From: Haladaptatus sp. QDMS2
GTDB lineage: Archaea > Halobacteriota > Halobacteria > Halobacteriales > Halococcaceae
Length of the DNA stretch: 64,000 bases
Assembly: GCF_029338295.1 (NCBI RefSeq)
Contig: NZ_CP119792.1
Span: 534,244-598,243 of the forward strand
Direction: 5' to 3'
The notes below the pieces were generated by a model, which ran no database searches, was not told the DNA's origin, and saw only the letters and a program-made list of their open reading frames with translations. Positions within the stretch are counted from its first letter, which is position 1, and every line of letters starts with the position of its first letter. Shown here in pieces: positions 16,781 through 26,798 of this stretch. Made by a program: the position numbers and the translations under genes.

Positions 16781-17563
16781 ATGAATCGGATTCAAGCTGC
16801 AAACAGGATACTAAATAATGAGGGTCCACAAAGGCTGCTTTCTGAAACGGCAAATCTAATCGTTAAAGTAGCGAGCAAGAATTCAATAGTCGACGACATT
16901 GCTCTCCAAGCAACCAAAGAACTGCTCTCAAGTCGAAAGGGCGATGAAAATACTCCGAGCGATGTCATCGATACAATCTATTCCTTTCGTGGGGTTGGCC
17001 GATATCGAACGATTCGGGCGCTTCAGGTGCGGAGTGAATTTGAACAGTTAGTTGATACAGTTATTGAGCATGACCCAGATACGGTCCTCGAAATAGGAAC
17101 TGCAAAGGGGGGAACGTTGTATGCTTGGGCACGGCTTCTGAATGCGGATACAAAATTCATTAGTATCGATCTTCCAGGGGGTGAATTTGGTGGTGGGTAC
17201 TCTGAGAATCGCCAGCAACTTCTGGACTCATTTTCGGACGCAGAGATGACCTTCATCCGTGCTAATTCCCATAGCGCAGATACCATTGCTAAAGCAGCTG
17301 GCGAAGTACTCCACAACGGGGTTGATTTCCTTTTCATCGATGGCGACCACACGTATGAAGGAGTGAAGGCTGATTGGACACTCTATCGAGAATTAGTGAA
17401 TGACGGAGGGATTGTAGCATTCCACGATATCGCTCCTCATCCAGAATATCCAAACTCAAACGTTGACCAGCTTTGGGATGAGATTAAAGAGGACTATGAT
17501 ACTACCGAGTTTATTGAGGATTCAAACCAAGGCTGGGCTGGAATTGGATTGGTACATCTCTGA
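16781..17563 (+). CDS. Class I SAM-dependent methyltransferase (Methyltransf_24 / cephalosporin-hydroxylase-like)
   Basis: 260 residues. After an N-terminal helical part the SAM-binding motif appears as DPDTVLEIGTAKGGTLYAWAR (about residues 98-118). It is followed by FISIDLPGGEFGGGY, then VDFLFIDGDHTYEGVKADW and GGIVAFHDIAPHP, with two acidic/His positions that bind metal or substrate in this family. Within the glycan island the likely job is O-methylation of a sugar. It lies alone between a GT4 gene and a large membrane protein in the same direction. Confidence 0.8.
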   Translation: MNRIQAANRILNNEGPQRLLSETANLIVKVASKNSIVDDIALQATKELLSSRKGDENTPSDVIDTIYSFRGVGRYRTIRALQVRSEFEQLVDTVIEHDPDTVLEIGTAKGGTLYAWARLLNADTKFISIDLPGGEFGGGYSENRQQLLDSFSDAEMTFIRANSHSADTIAKAAGEVLHNGVDFLFIDGDHTYEGVKADWTLYRELVNDGGIVAFHDIAPHPEYPNSNVDQLWDEIKEDYDTTEFIEDSNQGWAGIGLVHL

Positions 17564-17780
17564 CTTTCAATATTCTAAGTTATTTTTTGCGCTCCCTTTG
17601 AGTGGAGGCCTATATTTTAGGGATGAAGCTCTTCAAAAGCGATTTTCATATAAATAAACCTGCACATTTTTATATCCTTCCCCGAAATATTTGAAAATTA
17701 ACTTATGGAACAATTCCATATGGGAGAACCGCAGAATTATGACCAAAATCTATTAAGTGTGCTCTGAGTTTTAGGTGCTA

Positions 17781-19640
17781 ATGCGGCCCTCAAAGAAAAT
17801 AGTATTGTCTACGCTTACTGTCGGTTCTTTGATTATTGTTGCGATTGCAGCATTTCTATTCAATAAGCAAATTGCAGCACGCGCAAGTTATCTTGTTGTT
17901 GGCACAAGCCTCGCAATCTTTGCTGGATTCGTTGTACAACTCAAATCGGATATCTCTATAAGGCCCTCAGCCCATCATTTATTGAAAATTCATGTTATAA
18001 TATGGTGTCTCGGAATTGTAGTAACAATATTGTTTAATGCACAATGGGTTCTGTATATCTCGCTCCCCCTTGCTGCAATATGCTTGGTTCTACTTTGGCT
18101 CACCAGTACATCATTTTATTCGATATCGTTCCTTGGAATCCTGACTTTTTTGATGGTTCCTCTAACCCGCATCCTCACGACAGGATTTATCTTTGGTCAT
18201 GGGGATACGGCGGTCCATCTTAGAAATATTGACATGTTGATTCACACTTCCAAAATCGCTGGAATGCCTCTGGACCGATATCACAACTTTGCCGTTGAGC
18301 ACTCACTAGTTGGAGGTGTTAGTCTAGTCTCGGGTATTTCAACTACATCTGCATTAATGCTAATTGGGTTGATATCCATGTCCTTGTTAATAATTTCAAT
18401 ATCACTCACCTCAGACATAATTTTTAATAGCAAGCATATGGCTGGGAGCACCCTCCTAGGGGCGATCGGGATTTCTAGTTTAACATTCTATGTTACGTAT
18501 CCATTCCCTCAGGTAATTTCACTCTCATTTCTTTCCTTAGTTCTGTACCACTCTTTCCGAGCTACTACCGAAAAACGCTATGCGAATATTGGCCTGGCAT
18601 TTATTATGGGTGTTACAGCAGTATTTACACACCAACTTGCACTATTTATTTTTGGCATTTTTTTAACTCATTGGTTGATTACTAATCGCTTCTTGTCAAG
18701 GCTGACCAATCAATCAATGCCATCTGTTTATCCACTTATAATCCCAATATTAGTTGCTGTTTCATATTGGGTTCTTGTCGATGAAATATTTGCTATCGGG
18801 TTGGTTATTGCTTCAGGCACGTTCAGCAGCCAAATTATCAACTCTCCTACTGCAGTGAGTGCCGGAGAAGGTGAAGGAGGAATTATAACGCTTGGTACTA
18901 CTCTAACTACAAATAATATAATCGATAGTGTTAGTTGGCTTTGGTCCATTGAGGGAATTTATTTTTCGATATTAGTTGCCCTGTTGACTCTTTGTATAGT
19001 AAGTATCGTCGAAAACAATGCCTCATTCAACCAAGGCACAAGTGTAGTGAGTGTCGGTTTGATGGGTTCTATCCTCTTTCTCAAAACTCCCCTTTCAATT
19101 GAATCAAAAAGTCGTATTGCCCTCATGTGGGTTCCGTTCGTAGCAATCGCAATAGGCCGGGGAATTGCATTTCTTAAGCCGGCTAACGACCATCAAATAA
19201 CCGCTCGCTCAACCTCTGCTGTTCTTGTTGTAGCTCTATTGGTTTCCGGTCCACTGCTCGTTCCCTTTGACACATTTGATTCAGGATATTCGCCTAAAGA
19301 GAGTTACTCAAAGAGTACCGTTAACCAGCTCCAAGAGCTCACAAAATATTCTGAGACATCAAACTCCCAAATTTCAGCTACACATGCAGATGCGGTTATG
19401 CTTCGACGCTTTGGAGCAGTTCAAAACGAACAGATAAACATTGTAAACCAAACGGTTACTTCAGTTCATCCCATCTTGATTCGACGAAATATGTCCGAAA
19501 ATCGCTTATCTATCGCTACTGGGGAGAAATGGGGTCTTCAACCTCTGATTGTCAGTGAGGAGTGGGTTAGTAAACAGTCGGAACAACAATCTTCTATATA
19601 TCATTCTGGAGAGTTGAGATTGATAATTTCAAGGGGTTAA
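17781..19640 (+). CDS. Large polytopic membrane protein, possible GT-C-type or polymerase-like glycan enzyme
   Basis: 619 residues (ATG at 17781; a GTG two codons earlier is possible) with about 12-13 membrane helices. The first long extracytoplasmic loop contains GHGDTAVHLRNIDMLIHTSK, where an acidic residue sits after a membrane helix as in GT-C glycosyltransferases. The soluble C-terminal part (about residues 520-620) is small. No family is recognised with confidence. Position between a methyltransferase and the flippase suggests a role in glycan polymerisation or transfer outside the membrane. Its stop is one base from the stop of the convergent flippase gene. Confidence 0.6.
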   Translation: MRPSKKIVLSTLTVGSLIIVAIAAFLFNKQIAARASYLVVGTSLAIFAGFVVQLKSDISIRPSAHHLLKIHVIIWCLGIVVTILFNAQWVLYISLPLAAICLVLLWLTSTSFYSISFLGILTFLMVPLTRILTTGFIFGHGDTAVHLRNIDMLIHTSKIAGMPLDRYHNFAVEHSLVGGVSLVSGISTTSALMLIGLISMSLLIISISLTSDIIFNSKHMAGSTLLGAIGISSLTFYVTYPFPQVISLSFLSLVLYHSFRATTEKRYANIGLAFIMGVTAVFTHQLALFIFGIFLTHWLITNRFLSRLTNQSMPSVYPLIIPILVAVSYWVLVDEIFAIGLVIASGTFSSQIINSPTAVSAGEGEGGIITLGTTLTTNNIIDSVSWLWSIEGIYFSILVALLTLCIVSIVENNASFNQGTSVVSVGLMGSILFLKTPLSIESKSRIALMWVPFVAIAIGRGIAFLKPANDHQITARSTSAVLVVALLVSGPLLVPFDTFDSGYSPKESYSKSTVNQLQELTKYSETSNSQISATHADAVMLRRFGAVQNEQINIVNQTVTSVHPILIRRNMSENRLSIATGEKWGLQPLIVSEEWVSKQSEQQSSIYHSGELRLIISRG

Positions 19641-19641
19641 C

Positions 19642-21060
19642 CTAATATGGACTGATTCGGGATATATTCGTTTTAATTTTCGTTCTAGTCTCTGCACGGC
19701 TTACAATCACAGAAGAATAAATTATAACTCCGAGTGTAATTTTCGCAATTAGCACTGGTAAACTCGATGTCGGGAGTACAAATTCTGCCACATACAACAT
19801 AGATAGCATTACTGTTGCTGCGAAGAGGAGCCAGATAATGTCTTTCCACGGTGTCTTGATGGAGACATATCTGTAGACGTATTTGATATGTAGGATATCA
19901 TTGAGTAAAGATGAAATCGCTGTGGCAATGGCTGCACCTATTATCCCAAATTCCAATATCAAAATGATATTCAAAACCAAATTGGTTATTATGCTAATTA
20001 CTGTGGCACGAGCAGCTAATTCTGGTCTATCAATCGCAAGTAATGCTTGACCAGCAACAATATGGATTGCTTGAAATATCTTCTCTGCTAATAGAATAAT
20101 GAGAACTATCCACGCTACTGCATACTCTGGACCAAAGACGAATGATAGAATTTCCTGAGAATAAAGTAGCGAGCCAAAGAATGCTGGAATTACTAAAAAC
20201 AAAGAGAGGGTCATTGATTCCGATATGATTTCGTTGATTTTGGAGATCTCATTCTCGCTTGCCCACTTACTTATCTGTGGGAATAGCGCCCTACCGAGTG
20301 CTTTACTGAATATTAGGGTTAGTACTGACACTCTCCAAGCGACTTCGTAAACACCCACATCGGCTTGGGTCAGAATCACCCCAATTATCGCCACATCCAT
20401 CCAATTGAATGTGTGCCCACCTATAGTTGAGATGACTGCATATTTTGAATAATCGAATAAGTTACGCATTCGACTTATTGTTGGTCTCCCAAACCCGGTT
20501 GAACTTCTGAAGAAACCAATTCCAAGCATAGAAATAAAACCGAGCAATAGTGCGTATATAAGAGATACAACTCCGAAACCAAGGCCGACTAATATCGAGC
20601 CAGCTCCAACAAAGACGACTTGTTGAGCTACCGTTGGAAGGGCTGTTTTCCCGACTTTAAGTTCCCCTTGGAGTAGTTCGATAGATAGTTTGGCGAATTC
20701 TTGAAGGACTATTCCTACTGCTAAATACACCGCAAATTCGCCGCCAAGGAAGTCATTGACGTAATCTCTAGATAATAAAACTATTCCAGCTATACCTGCT
20801 GCTGTGATGGTTTTTAATATGAGAGCACTTGATAAAGTTTTACCCGGGTTTTGCCCCTCACTAATACGCTTCGCTACACCATTGCTGATTCCGATGTCTG
20901 CGGGTATCGAAATTACTGTTAGAAGCGCCTGGAATAGAAAGAATGTGCCCATAAGGTGTGGGCCAAGCTCCTGAGCAAAAAATGCAATCCCCACGAAACC
21001 TATTATTGTTGCTACTAAATTTGCTATGAATACCTTGACAGTAGATTTCGCAAAATCCAT
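19642..21060 (-). CDS. Lipid-linked oligosaccharide flippase (MOP superfamily, Wzx-like)
   Basis: 472 residues with 12-14 predicted membrane helices. The N-terminus FAKSTVKVFIANLVATIIGFVGIAFFAQELGPHLMGTFFL is characteristic of polysaccharide_synt proteins. Further landmarks are DIGISNGVAKRISEG and VLTQADVGVYEVAWRVSVL, followed by FSKALGRALFPQISKWASE, and FGPEYAVAWIVLIILLAEK. It would flip the lipid-bound sugar unit across the membrane. It is the last gene of the leftward operon that begins at wecB; the gap to the preceding GT4 gene is 40 bases. Confidence 0.9.
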   Translation of the reverse strand: MDFAKSTVKVFIANLVATIIGFVGIAFFAQELGPHLMGTFFLFQALLTVISIPADIGISNGVAKRISEGQNPGKTLSSALILKTITAAGIAGIVLLSRDYVNDFLGGEFAVYLAVGIVLQEFAKLSIELLQGELKVGKTALPTVAQQVVFVGAGSILVGLGFGVVSLIYALLLGFISMLGIGFFRSSTGFGRPTISRMRNLFDYSKYAVISTIGGHTFNWMDVAIIGVILTQADVGVYEVAWRVSVLTLIFSKALGRALFPQISKWASENEISKINEIISESMTLSLFLVIPAFFGSLLYSQEILSFVFGPEYAVAWIVLIILLAEKIFQAIHIVAGQALLAIDRPELAARATVISIITNLVLNIILILEFGIIGAAIATAISSLLNDILHIKYVYRYVSIKTPWKDIIWLLFAATVMLSMLYVAEFVLPTSSLPVLIAKITLGVIIYSSVIVSRAETRTKIKTNISRISPY

Positions 21061-21100
21061 ATTATAAATTCAGTTTATTAGTTCGGAGATTCGTATTGTG

Positions 21101-22285
21101 CTATTGTAGCAGGTCAGAATGTTTCCTGGATACGCGGTCGGCAAACCCTTCCCATGTCCACCCTTGTTCTATAAGCCTCTCTTTGCCTGCTTGACCCATC
21201 TCTCGGAGAGTGCTGGGATTTTCAGTGAGTTCCGATAATGCTGTAGTTAGCTCTTCGGAATTGCCTGGACTGATAAGACGACCTGTCTTTCCTTCCTCAA
21301 CCTGCTCACTAACACCTTCAATTCGTGTAGAGAGGACAGCAGTATTTGATGCCATTGCTTCATAGATTGCAGTAGGTCGTCCTTCTGCATGACTTGGAAG
21401 AAAAAATAGGTCTGCCATTGCGAACCACTCTCTAAGTTCATCCGTTTCAACTGATTCGAGAATTCGTGTGCTCTTTGGAGAATCAGACCTTTTGGTAGCT
21501 TCAAATAGCTCTTGTTTCATTTGCCCACCATGGCCAATGAATATATATTCAACATCTTTTTTAGGAAGTCCCGGTAAGGCCTCAATTATTTCGTTAATCC
21601 CTTTCCGTTGAATAAACTGTCCGCAAAAGAGTACAATTGTTTTCTGATTGTCGATTTTATACTTTGCACGCAACGCTTCTGACTTTTCTATCGGAAAATT
21701 TGAGGGGGTCGCACCAATAGGAATCGTAGATATATTTTCAATATTCGCGATTTCCGAGGCTGTTTCCGTGAGAGCGTCTGAGACGCAGAAAACGTGATTA
21801 GCCTCCTGTAGCACTTTAAGTACATGGCCTTCTACCTTTGGAGGCAAATCGGAGTAATTGTTGAGGAAGTGGCCGTGGCACATAACTGTAAATGGGCGCT
21901 GTTGATTCTCAGCAACAGACATCAATGCATATCCATCAGGATAGATGTGACACGCATGAGCAACTTCGAACTCTGTTTCTGAAGTTGCCTTCTCCATCGT
22001 CCGTCTATAACTCTTACCGGTCAATGAATATAGAATCGACTTGGGAATCCAATATAAAAATCGAGGACGAATAACACTGTGCTGCGGAAACTCCTCATAA
22101 ATTGGCACCTTAAAGAATTCAGAATTCGGTCCAAAAGGAGGTGCATATGGAATGGGAGCAAATGCAGTAAGAGAGCAGTCGTCGTGCTTTGCTAACGCTT
22201 CAAGAGAACGTTTGTTGAAAATTCCTCGATAGGGGTGCTGTGAATCTGGGTGATTGACTGCAGATGCCAACAATTTATACTTCAT
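21101..22285 (-). CDS. Family 4 glycosyltransferase
   Basis: 394 residues, GT-B fold. N-terminal domain MKYKLLASAVNHPDSQHPYRGIF with an acceptor-side EVAHACHIYPDGYA. C-terminal domain KTIVLFCGQFIQRKGINEIIEA, VEYIFIGHGGQMK, and MADLFFLPSHAEGRPTAIYEAMA plus NTAVLSTRIEGVSEQVEEGK, containing the E(x7)E motif of GT4. The start overlaps the stop of the upstream small gene by 4 bases (translational coupling). It is part of the nine-gene wecB operon. Confidence 0.9.
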   Translation of the reverse strand: MKYKLLASAVNHPDSQHPYRGIFNKRSLEALAKHDDCSLTAFAPIPYAPPFGPNSEFFKVPIYEEFPQHSVIRPRFLYWIPKSILYSLTGKSYRRTMEKATSETEFEVAHACHIYPDGYALMSVAENQQRPFTVMCHGHFLNNYSDLPPKVEGHVLKVLQEANHVFCVSDALTETASEIANIENISTIPIGATPSNFPIEKSEALRAKYKIDNQKTIVLFCGQFIQRKGINEIIEALPGLPKKDVEYIFIGHGGQMKQELFEATKRSDSPKSTRILESVETDELREWFAMADLFFLPSHAEGRPTAIYEAMASNTAVLSTRIEGVSEQVEEGKTGRLISPGNSEELTTALSELTENPSTLREMGQAGKERLIEQGWTWEGFADRVSRKHSDLLQ

Positions 22286-22479
22286 AGATACCCAAGACTT
22301 CTGAGCAGTTCTTCAACATCTTGGTCATCTTCTGATAGCGATTCGGTTTTTTCAAACTTGCCCTTTACAACCTCTTTAAGTACGAAATTTACATATTCCT
22401 CAACAGATTCGAAACTAGTCCCTTCTATGCGCTCATTAATCGATTCCACGACCTCTGTACCTATTTCAACCTGTACCAT
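22282..22479 (-). CDS. Small ribbon-helix-helix-like protein of the glycan operon
   Basis: 65 residues: a beta strand (MVQVEIGTEVVESIN), then SFESVEEYVNFVLKEVVKG, an acidic linker, and the tail VEELLRSLGYL. The strand-helix-helix plan resembles CopG/RHH proteins. In haloarchaeal glycan loci similar sequences occur near sulfatase-like genes, whose own C-termini often end in a comparable LGYL-like tail. It may therefore be a regulatory or partner subunit rather than an antitoxin. Four-base overlap with the downstream GT4 and four-base gap from the upstream gene show tight co-translation. Confidence 0.6.
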   Translation of the reverse strand: MVQVEIGTEVVESINERIEGTSFESVEEYVNFVLKEVVKGKFEKTESLSEDDQDVEELLRSLGYL

Positions 22480-22483
22480 CTTT

Positions 22484-23620
22484 TTATTCCTCCAACATAT
22501 TCCATTTCATGAGAGCGTCGATGAAGAACTTGCTTGCCCAATTGGGATATCTGAAATACATGTAGTTTCCCCAAACTGGATCTGATCCACGAATTCCACC
22601 GTGTATTGATGGAGGTCCGTGTAGCGTTTGTGAATTTGTGAGATAATCAACGCTCTCTTCCATAGCAATTAAATATTTTCTATTCTCGTACATTTCAAAT
22701 AATCGTCCCCACACGATTGCCATCTGTGCGTTCCCTGTTAAACAACGATACTCGCCAACTGGATTCCAGGTCGAGTCGTATACACCGAGTAAGATTTTAT
22801 TTTCATTCTGTAGATGCAGTAATCTTTCCGCGGTAGCTTTCGCTGCTTTCTCACACTCCTTTTCGAGGTCTCCATCGAAGAGTATTGCCGATTCTAGTAA
22901 TCCTCGGATCGTATACGCTATTGTGTGTAAGTACGCGGTATCTGATCCGTCGAAGCTACTTCTCTCAAACCAATCGTTCTCTCTTTGTTGTGAGAGGACC
23001 CACCGAAGATTGGCAGATGCAACTTCGTATCCGAGCTCGACATCAAACTCTTCGGCTGCTTCCAAAACTGGCCAACTGATACGGCTAGAATAAGCGTGAC
23101 TTGTACCGTTGTAATCGAATGTATCCCAGCGACCGTCATTTCTTTGCACCTTTGATAGCCATCTGATCGCTGAAACGGCGCTTTCCCTGTACTTCTCGTT
23201 ATTCGTCTCTTGGTTTGCGCGTACCAACCCCCGAAGAATTTGGCCAGTGTTGAAGACACTTGGTTCAGTACCATCTTCTGAATAGGTCCCTGCGGGGAAA
23301 GCGCCACTTGGCAATTGGACGCTTAACAACCACTCTGCCATCTTCTCAGCCCTCTCACGTGCTTCCGGAAAATTATACCACTCGGACACATCATACAGTG
23401 TGGGAATGATGTACCCAGTCGTTTCTGGATAGGGGGCTTCCCATCCCAAAAATAGGTTATAGCTTGCGGCTGACCCTCCCGTCCCAGTTACATCTTGAGA
23501 CTTGAACAGCCACTTCACTGCAGCCATTACGTGGTCATCGATTGGTTTAGAAGGGGTAGATTCGCCCCGAATATCTCTCCAAATTGTTGATGAGAGTCCG
23601 TGAAGCCGATTATGCATCAT
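22484..23620 (-). CDS. Alpha/alpha-toroid protein, possible polysaccharide-acting enzyme
   Basis: 378 residues made of repeated helix pairs with conserved aromatic/Gly turns: AVKWLFKSQDVTGTGGSAASY, TTGYIIPTLYDVSEWY, AEWLLSVQLPSGAFPAG, VFNTGQILRGLVRA, AIRWLSKVQRNDGRWD. This is the pattern of (alpha/alpha)6 barrels such as squalene-cyclase-like, glycosidase or uronyl-epimerase toroids. Being 4-base overlapped with the heparinase-family gene suggests action on the same glycan. No catalytic residue can be assigned with certainty and the substrate is unknown. Confidence 0.65.
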   Translation of the reverse strand: MMHNRLHGLSSTIWRDIRGESTPSKPIDDHVMAAVKWLFKSQDVTGTGGSAASYNLFLGWEAPYPETTGYIIPTLYDVSEWYNFPEARERAEKMAEWLLSVQLPSGAFPAGTYSEDGTEPSVFNTGQILRGLVRANQETNNEKYRESAVSAIRWLSKVQRNDGRWDTFDYNGTSHAYSSRISWPVLEAAEEFDVELGYEVASANLRWVLSQQRENDWFERSSFDGSDTAYLHTIAYTIRGLLESAILFDGDLEKECEKAAKATAERLLHLQNENKILLGVYDSTWNPVGEYRCLTGNAQMAIVWGRLFEMYENRKYLIAMEESVDYLTNSQTLHGPPSIHGGIRGSDPVWGNYMYFRYPNWASKFFIDALMKWNMLEE

Positions 23621-25377
23621 TTGTTAGGGCAATTAAACTCATGTACAAAGCGCTTACATTCATTTGATTGGTTGTGAACTACCGATTTTATTGTTGGCCG
23701 GGAGACCTCGACGCCATATTGGGGATAATATTCCGTATCTATTAGTTCAATCTCATCAACACCGGATACCGAAATATCGAGAAATTCCCCATTAGGTGTT
23801 TCTACCTTCACTATGTTATTTAGGATTTCTACGGAAATGTCGGGAGAAAGATGAAATCTGCTTTTGTATGGGGCATCACCACCACATACTTCGTCTATAA
23901 TCTTGAACCCTTTATCAATAGAGGAAACAGTCCTGATGTGCTGATATTTCCCAGTAAACATGGGAGAATCAAATTCTACTTTCACCAAGTCTTTTTCTTT
24001 CAAATGGACTTTGGGATTTGGTCGGGGTCCCATTTTAAAACGACCGTGGAGAATGGCCTGATCTCCGTCACCTACTTGAATCGTGTTGTGAGCAGTTACG
24101 CTTCGAACGTAACCTCGCCGTGTCCCCGATTGATAATCGTAAACACCGGTATCTACGATAACTGGTTCATCTTCTACCCATAATACAATGTTACCCACAT
24201 CGTTATGTGCATGTCCTGGTAGGTGATCTGGACATGGTTTTCCCCCATCAATGATTGCTGTGAGGTTCTGGGACTGGAGTTGATAATAGCCTGACTCACC
24301 GGTCAACACTTCCGAATCTGGGGGGTTGAAATTAAACACTTTTTCTGCCAAACGAAGACAACTCACTCTCGATGGGCACTCGTGATAGACGGAATCGTTT
24401 AGTAATGGATAATTTGCATTTCCAGGGGATACACAATAAAGGAACTCGTACATCGATTTGATGTCGGATTTGATAGGAATCGGTATCGAGTACCCCGATT
24501 CTTGCAGCACGGAGAGTGACCAAGTGAGTTGGTATAGTAGGATTGTGTGATACATCGTACTCCTTTCATAATGCATTCCATCCTCAAGTAACTGCGAGGG
24601 GAGTTCTTCCACCAGAATTTTCAGCCCTTGGGTTTTCGCTTCGTCATCTGACAATGCAGTTCCTCCAACAAGGAGCGCACATGCATTCTCAACCAGATGA
24701 TTTCCTCCAACGTCGTACTCTATATGGTTCTTTAAGAATTGAACATCACGGATAAGAGATCTCTGGAGAATTTCAGTATTCGTTGACTCTTTCTCAAAAA
24801 TCACACCTAATCGAACGAGATTACAGATACGCCTGGACACTGTATAAGGTGCCCAATATCTACGGAACGAATTCGAATCGCCAATCTTCGAGATTCTAGA
24901 GGTATCCCACGCTTCTAACCAGTTCAGGAGTGATTCAGCAAACTCGACTGTTGTTGAGTCTGGACACAATGAAATCCATAATGCGGGTTCAAGCGAAAGG
25001 AGCTTTAGTGTCCATTGACGGGGGTAGTTATACTTTTCACCCACGAGCGGCGGAATTCTTGCCGGGAATTGATTACCGCCTTTTACCGAACGGCCCAGCA
25101 ACGATAGTGTGCCATCTCGAAGGGCTTGGATATTATCCTCGAGATACGATTTGTAATCGTTATCAAGTGTTGACCTGACGAGGTCGATCGTCTCAGTCAC
25201 CGAATCAAAATTTACACCTCCAGTGGGGGTATTCCCACCATATTTCTTGGATTTGTCTACTGGAATGTAAGGGAGTAATCTAGATTTCATTTTACGATGG
25301 AGTACTCCTCTGACCTGACTTGGCTCCATTTTCACGGCCGTTGTGGTGAATGCTATTGCCCAATCTCTCATAATCAA
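23617..25377 (-). CDS. Heparinase II/III family protein
   Basis: 586 residues. A helical N-terminal toroid (about 50-350) is followed by a beta-sandwich with the heparinase II/III signature: PGHAHNDVGNIVLWVEDEPV then VDTGVYDYQSGTRRGYVRSV and TAHNTIQVGDGDQ. The His/Asn residues are those that neutralise or bind the uronic acid in this lyase family. No signal peptide is evident, so it may act inside the cell on nascent glycan or have a non-lytic role, as in other capsule clusters. It overlaps both neighbours by 4 bases. Confidence 0.8.
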   Translation of the reverse strand: MIMRDWAIAFTTTAVKMEPSQVRGVLHRKMKSRLLPYIPVDKSKKYGGNTPTGGVNFDSVTETIDLVRSTLDNDYKSYLEDNIQALRDGTLSLLGRSVKGGNQFPARIPPLVGEKYNYPRQWTLKLLSLEPALWISLCPDSTTVEFAESLLNWLEAWDTSRISKIGDSNSFRRYWAPYTVSRRICNLVRLGVIFEKESTNTEILQRSLIRDVQFLKNHIEYDVGGNHLVENACALLVGGTALSDDEAKTQGLKILVEELPSQLLEDGMHYERSTMYHTILLYQLTWSLSVLQESGYSIPIPIKSDIKSMYEFLYCVSPGNANYPLLNDSVYHECPSRVSCLRLAEKVFNFNPPDSEVLTGESGYYQLQSQNLTAIIDGGKPCPDHLPGHAHNDVGNIVLWVEDEPVIVDTGVYDYQSGTRRGYVRSVTAHNTIQVGDGDQAILHGRFKMGPRPNPKVHLKEKDLVKVEFDSPMFTGKYQHIRTVSSIDKGFKIIDEVCGGDAPYKSRFHLSPDISVEILNNIVKVETPNGEFLDISVSGVDEIELIDTEYYPQYGVEVSRPTIKSVVHNQSNECKRFVHEFNCPNK

Positions 25378-26798
25378 GCCTCAAGTCGTCGTAAACATTC
25401 TCGGATTCGCAAAATCTCTGTCGCTGTTCGAGACTCAACCTCCGTTGTTTTCTGTTCGTCACGAATGAGTCCTTTTAATTTCTGCACCTCGCTTTGAGAT
25501 TCGACACTTAAATCTTCGGTTTCATGAGGGTCCTCCGCTAAATTATAAAGTTCTACCTCATCTAGATGCTGGTTCCAATGCAACTTCCAAGGCCAACAAA
25601 CGATTGCGCATAGAATACCTGAGGTGTCAGTCTTCGAAGCGGCGGGATTGTAGTTGTAAATGACCTCTGTCAATGCGAATTCTCGCTGCTCATCCAACAA
25701 ATTATTCCCAGGCCAATCATATACAAACTCTTTGTTTGATTCTGAATTGGCCAATTCGATTAGCGTAGTTGGGATGTCGATGTGTTGGACTGGGCTGGAA
25801 ATAGTTCGGTTCTGTATCTCTGGCCCAGAGAGAACCAATGGTACATGAGTCACTTCATTATAAAGCGAAGCAGGCCCATGGCTGAATCCACCGTGATCTC
25901 CGAGTTCGGTTCCGTGATCAGCTGTGACACAAACAATAGTCTTTTCATCATTGGATGAATGATTAATTATCTTCCCAATTGCGGAATCAACGTTCTTCAC
26001 TTCGCGGGCGTACAACCGATTGACGCTTTCCAATGTTGATTGCTCTGGTTGCTGATCAGACTTATTGTATATATGTGCAACTTCGTGCCAGGTTCGAGCA
26101 ACTTCCCAGCTTGATATCTCTTTTGAGGCTGGAGTCCATGGATAGTGTGGATCCATATAATGTACCCATAAGAAGAAGGGGGAATCGGACGAACGAGAAT
26201 TTAACCATTGTACTGCCTTTTTGGTTACAGCTTCACAGGATTTTATTGGGAAGTTTTTTGTGAAACTACAGAACGCTCTCGCAGCGAGTCCAAGTTTGTC
26301 CCGTAATTGTCCCTCTTCTGGAATTCTGTGTTGAACTCTCTGCATCCCCTTTACTAACGGACTTGTCTCGTCCCCACTTGAATCATCATTTAGAAAATCT
26401 ACGAAGGTATCGAAACCAGAATCGTAGTGAAAGCTTTCTGTCAACCAAGGGTTAGCAGCATTGAAACCTGCAGTCTCATACCCCCTCTCTGAGAATTCAT
26501 CGGCTAGCGAATGCCATCCTATAGGAAGACCAATAGGATCATCCGTATTGATATCTCGTCGTCCTCCAAGGATTGATCGGAAAGCAAAGTAGGTTGGAAT
26601 GCCATTGGCGTAAGCATGTGTATAGGAGGCACCCTTCTCTGCAAGGGAATCGATGCACGGTGTGTATTTAACACGGTTTGAAAGATGTCCTACGTGGTCT
26701 ACTCGCAACGAGTCTACAGTTATTAAAATGATATTTTTCCTCATGGTTTGATATGATGATTTATTTATTGACCATTCTGATTTTATTTCATCCCACAC
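25374..26798 (-). CDS. Sulfatase-like hydrolase/transferase
   Basis: 474 residues in the alkaline-phosphatase fold: KNIILITVDSLRVDHVGHLS (metal Asp residues), then the active-site segment NGIPTYFAFRSILGG, and VTADHGTELGDHGGFSHGP (Asp/His metal ligands). The Cys/Ser-x-Pro-x-Arg formylglycine motif is missing; Thr in GIPTYF is the probable nucleophile, as in phosphoglycerol/phosphoethanolamine transferases. It may therefore add or remove a phospho- or sulfo-substituent on the glycan. The start at 26798 overlaps the upstream gene by 11 bases; a second ATG at 26744 gives a more typical N-terminus. Confidence 0.85.
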   Translation of the reverse strand: MWDEIKSEWSINKSSYQTMRKNIILITVDSLRVDHVGHLSNRVKYTPCIDSLAEKGASYTHAYANGIPTYFAFRSILGGRRDINTDDPIGLPIGWHSLADEFSERGYETAGFNAANPWLTESFHYDSGFDTFVDFLNDDSSGDETSPLVKGMQRVQHRIPEEGQLRDKLGLAARAFCSFTKNFPIKSCEAVTKKAVQWLNSRSSDSPFFLWVHYMDPHYPWTPASKEISSWEVARTWHEVAHIYNKSDQQPEQSTLESVNRLYAREVKNVDSAIGKIINHSSNDEKTIVCVTADHGTELGDHGGFSHGPASLYNEVTHVPLVLSGPEIQNRTISSPVQHIDIPTTLIELANSESNKEFVYDWPGNNLLDEQREFALTEVIYNYNPAASKTDTSGILCAIVCWPWKLHWNQHLDEVELYNLAEDPHETEDLSVESQSEVQKLKGLIRDEQKTTEVESRTATEILRIRECLRRLEA

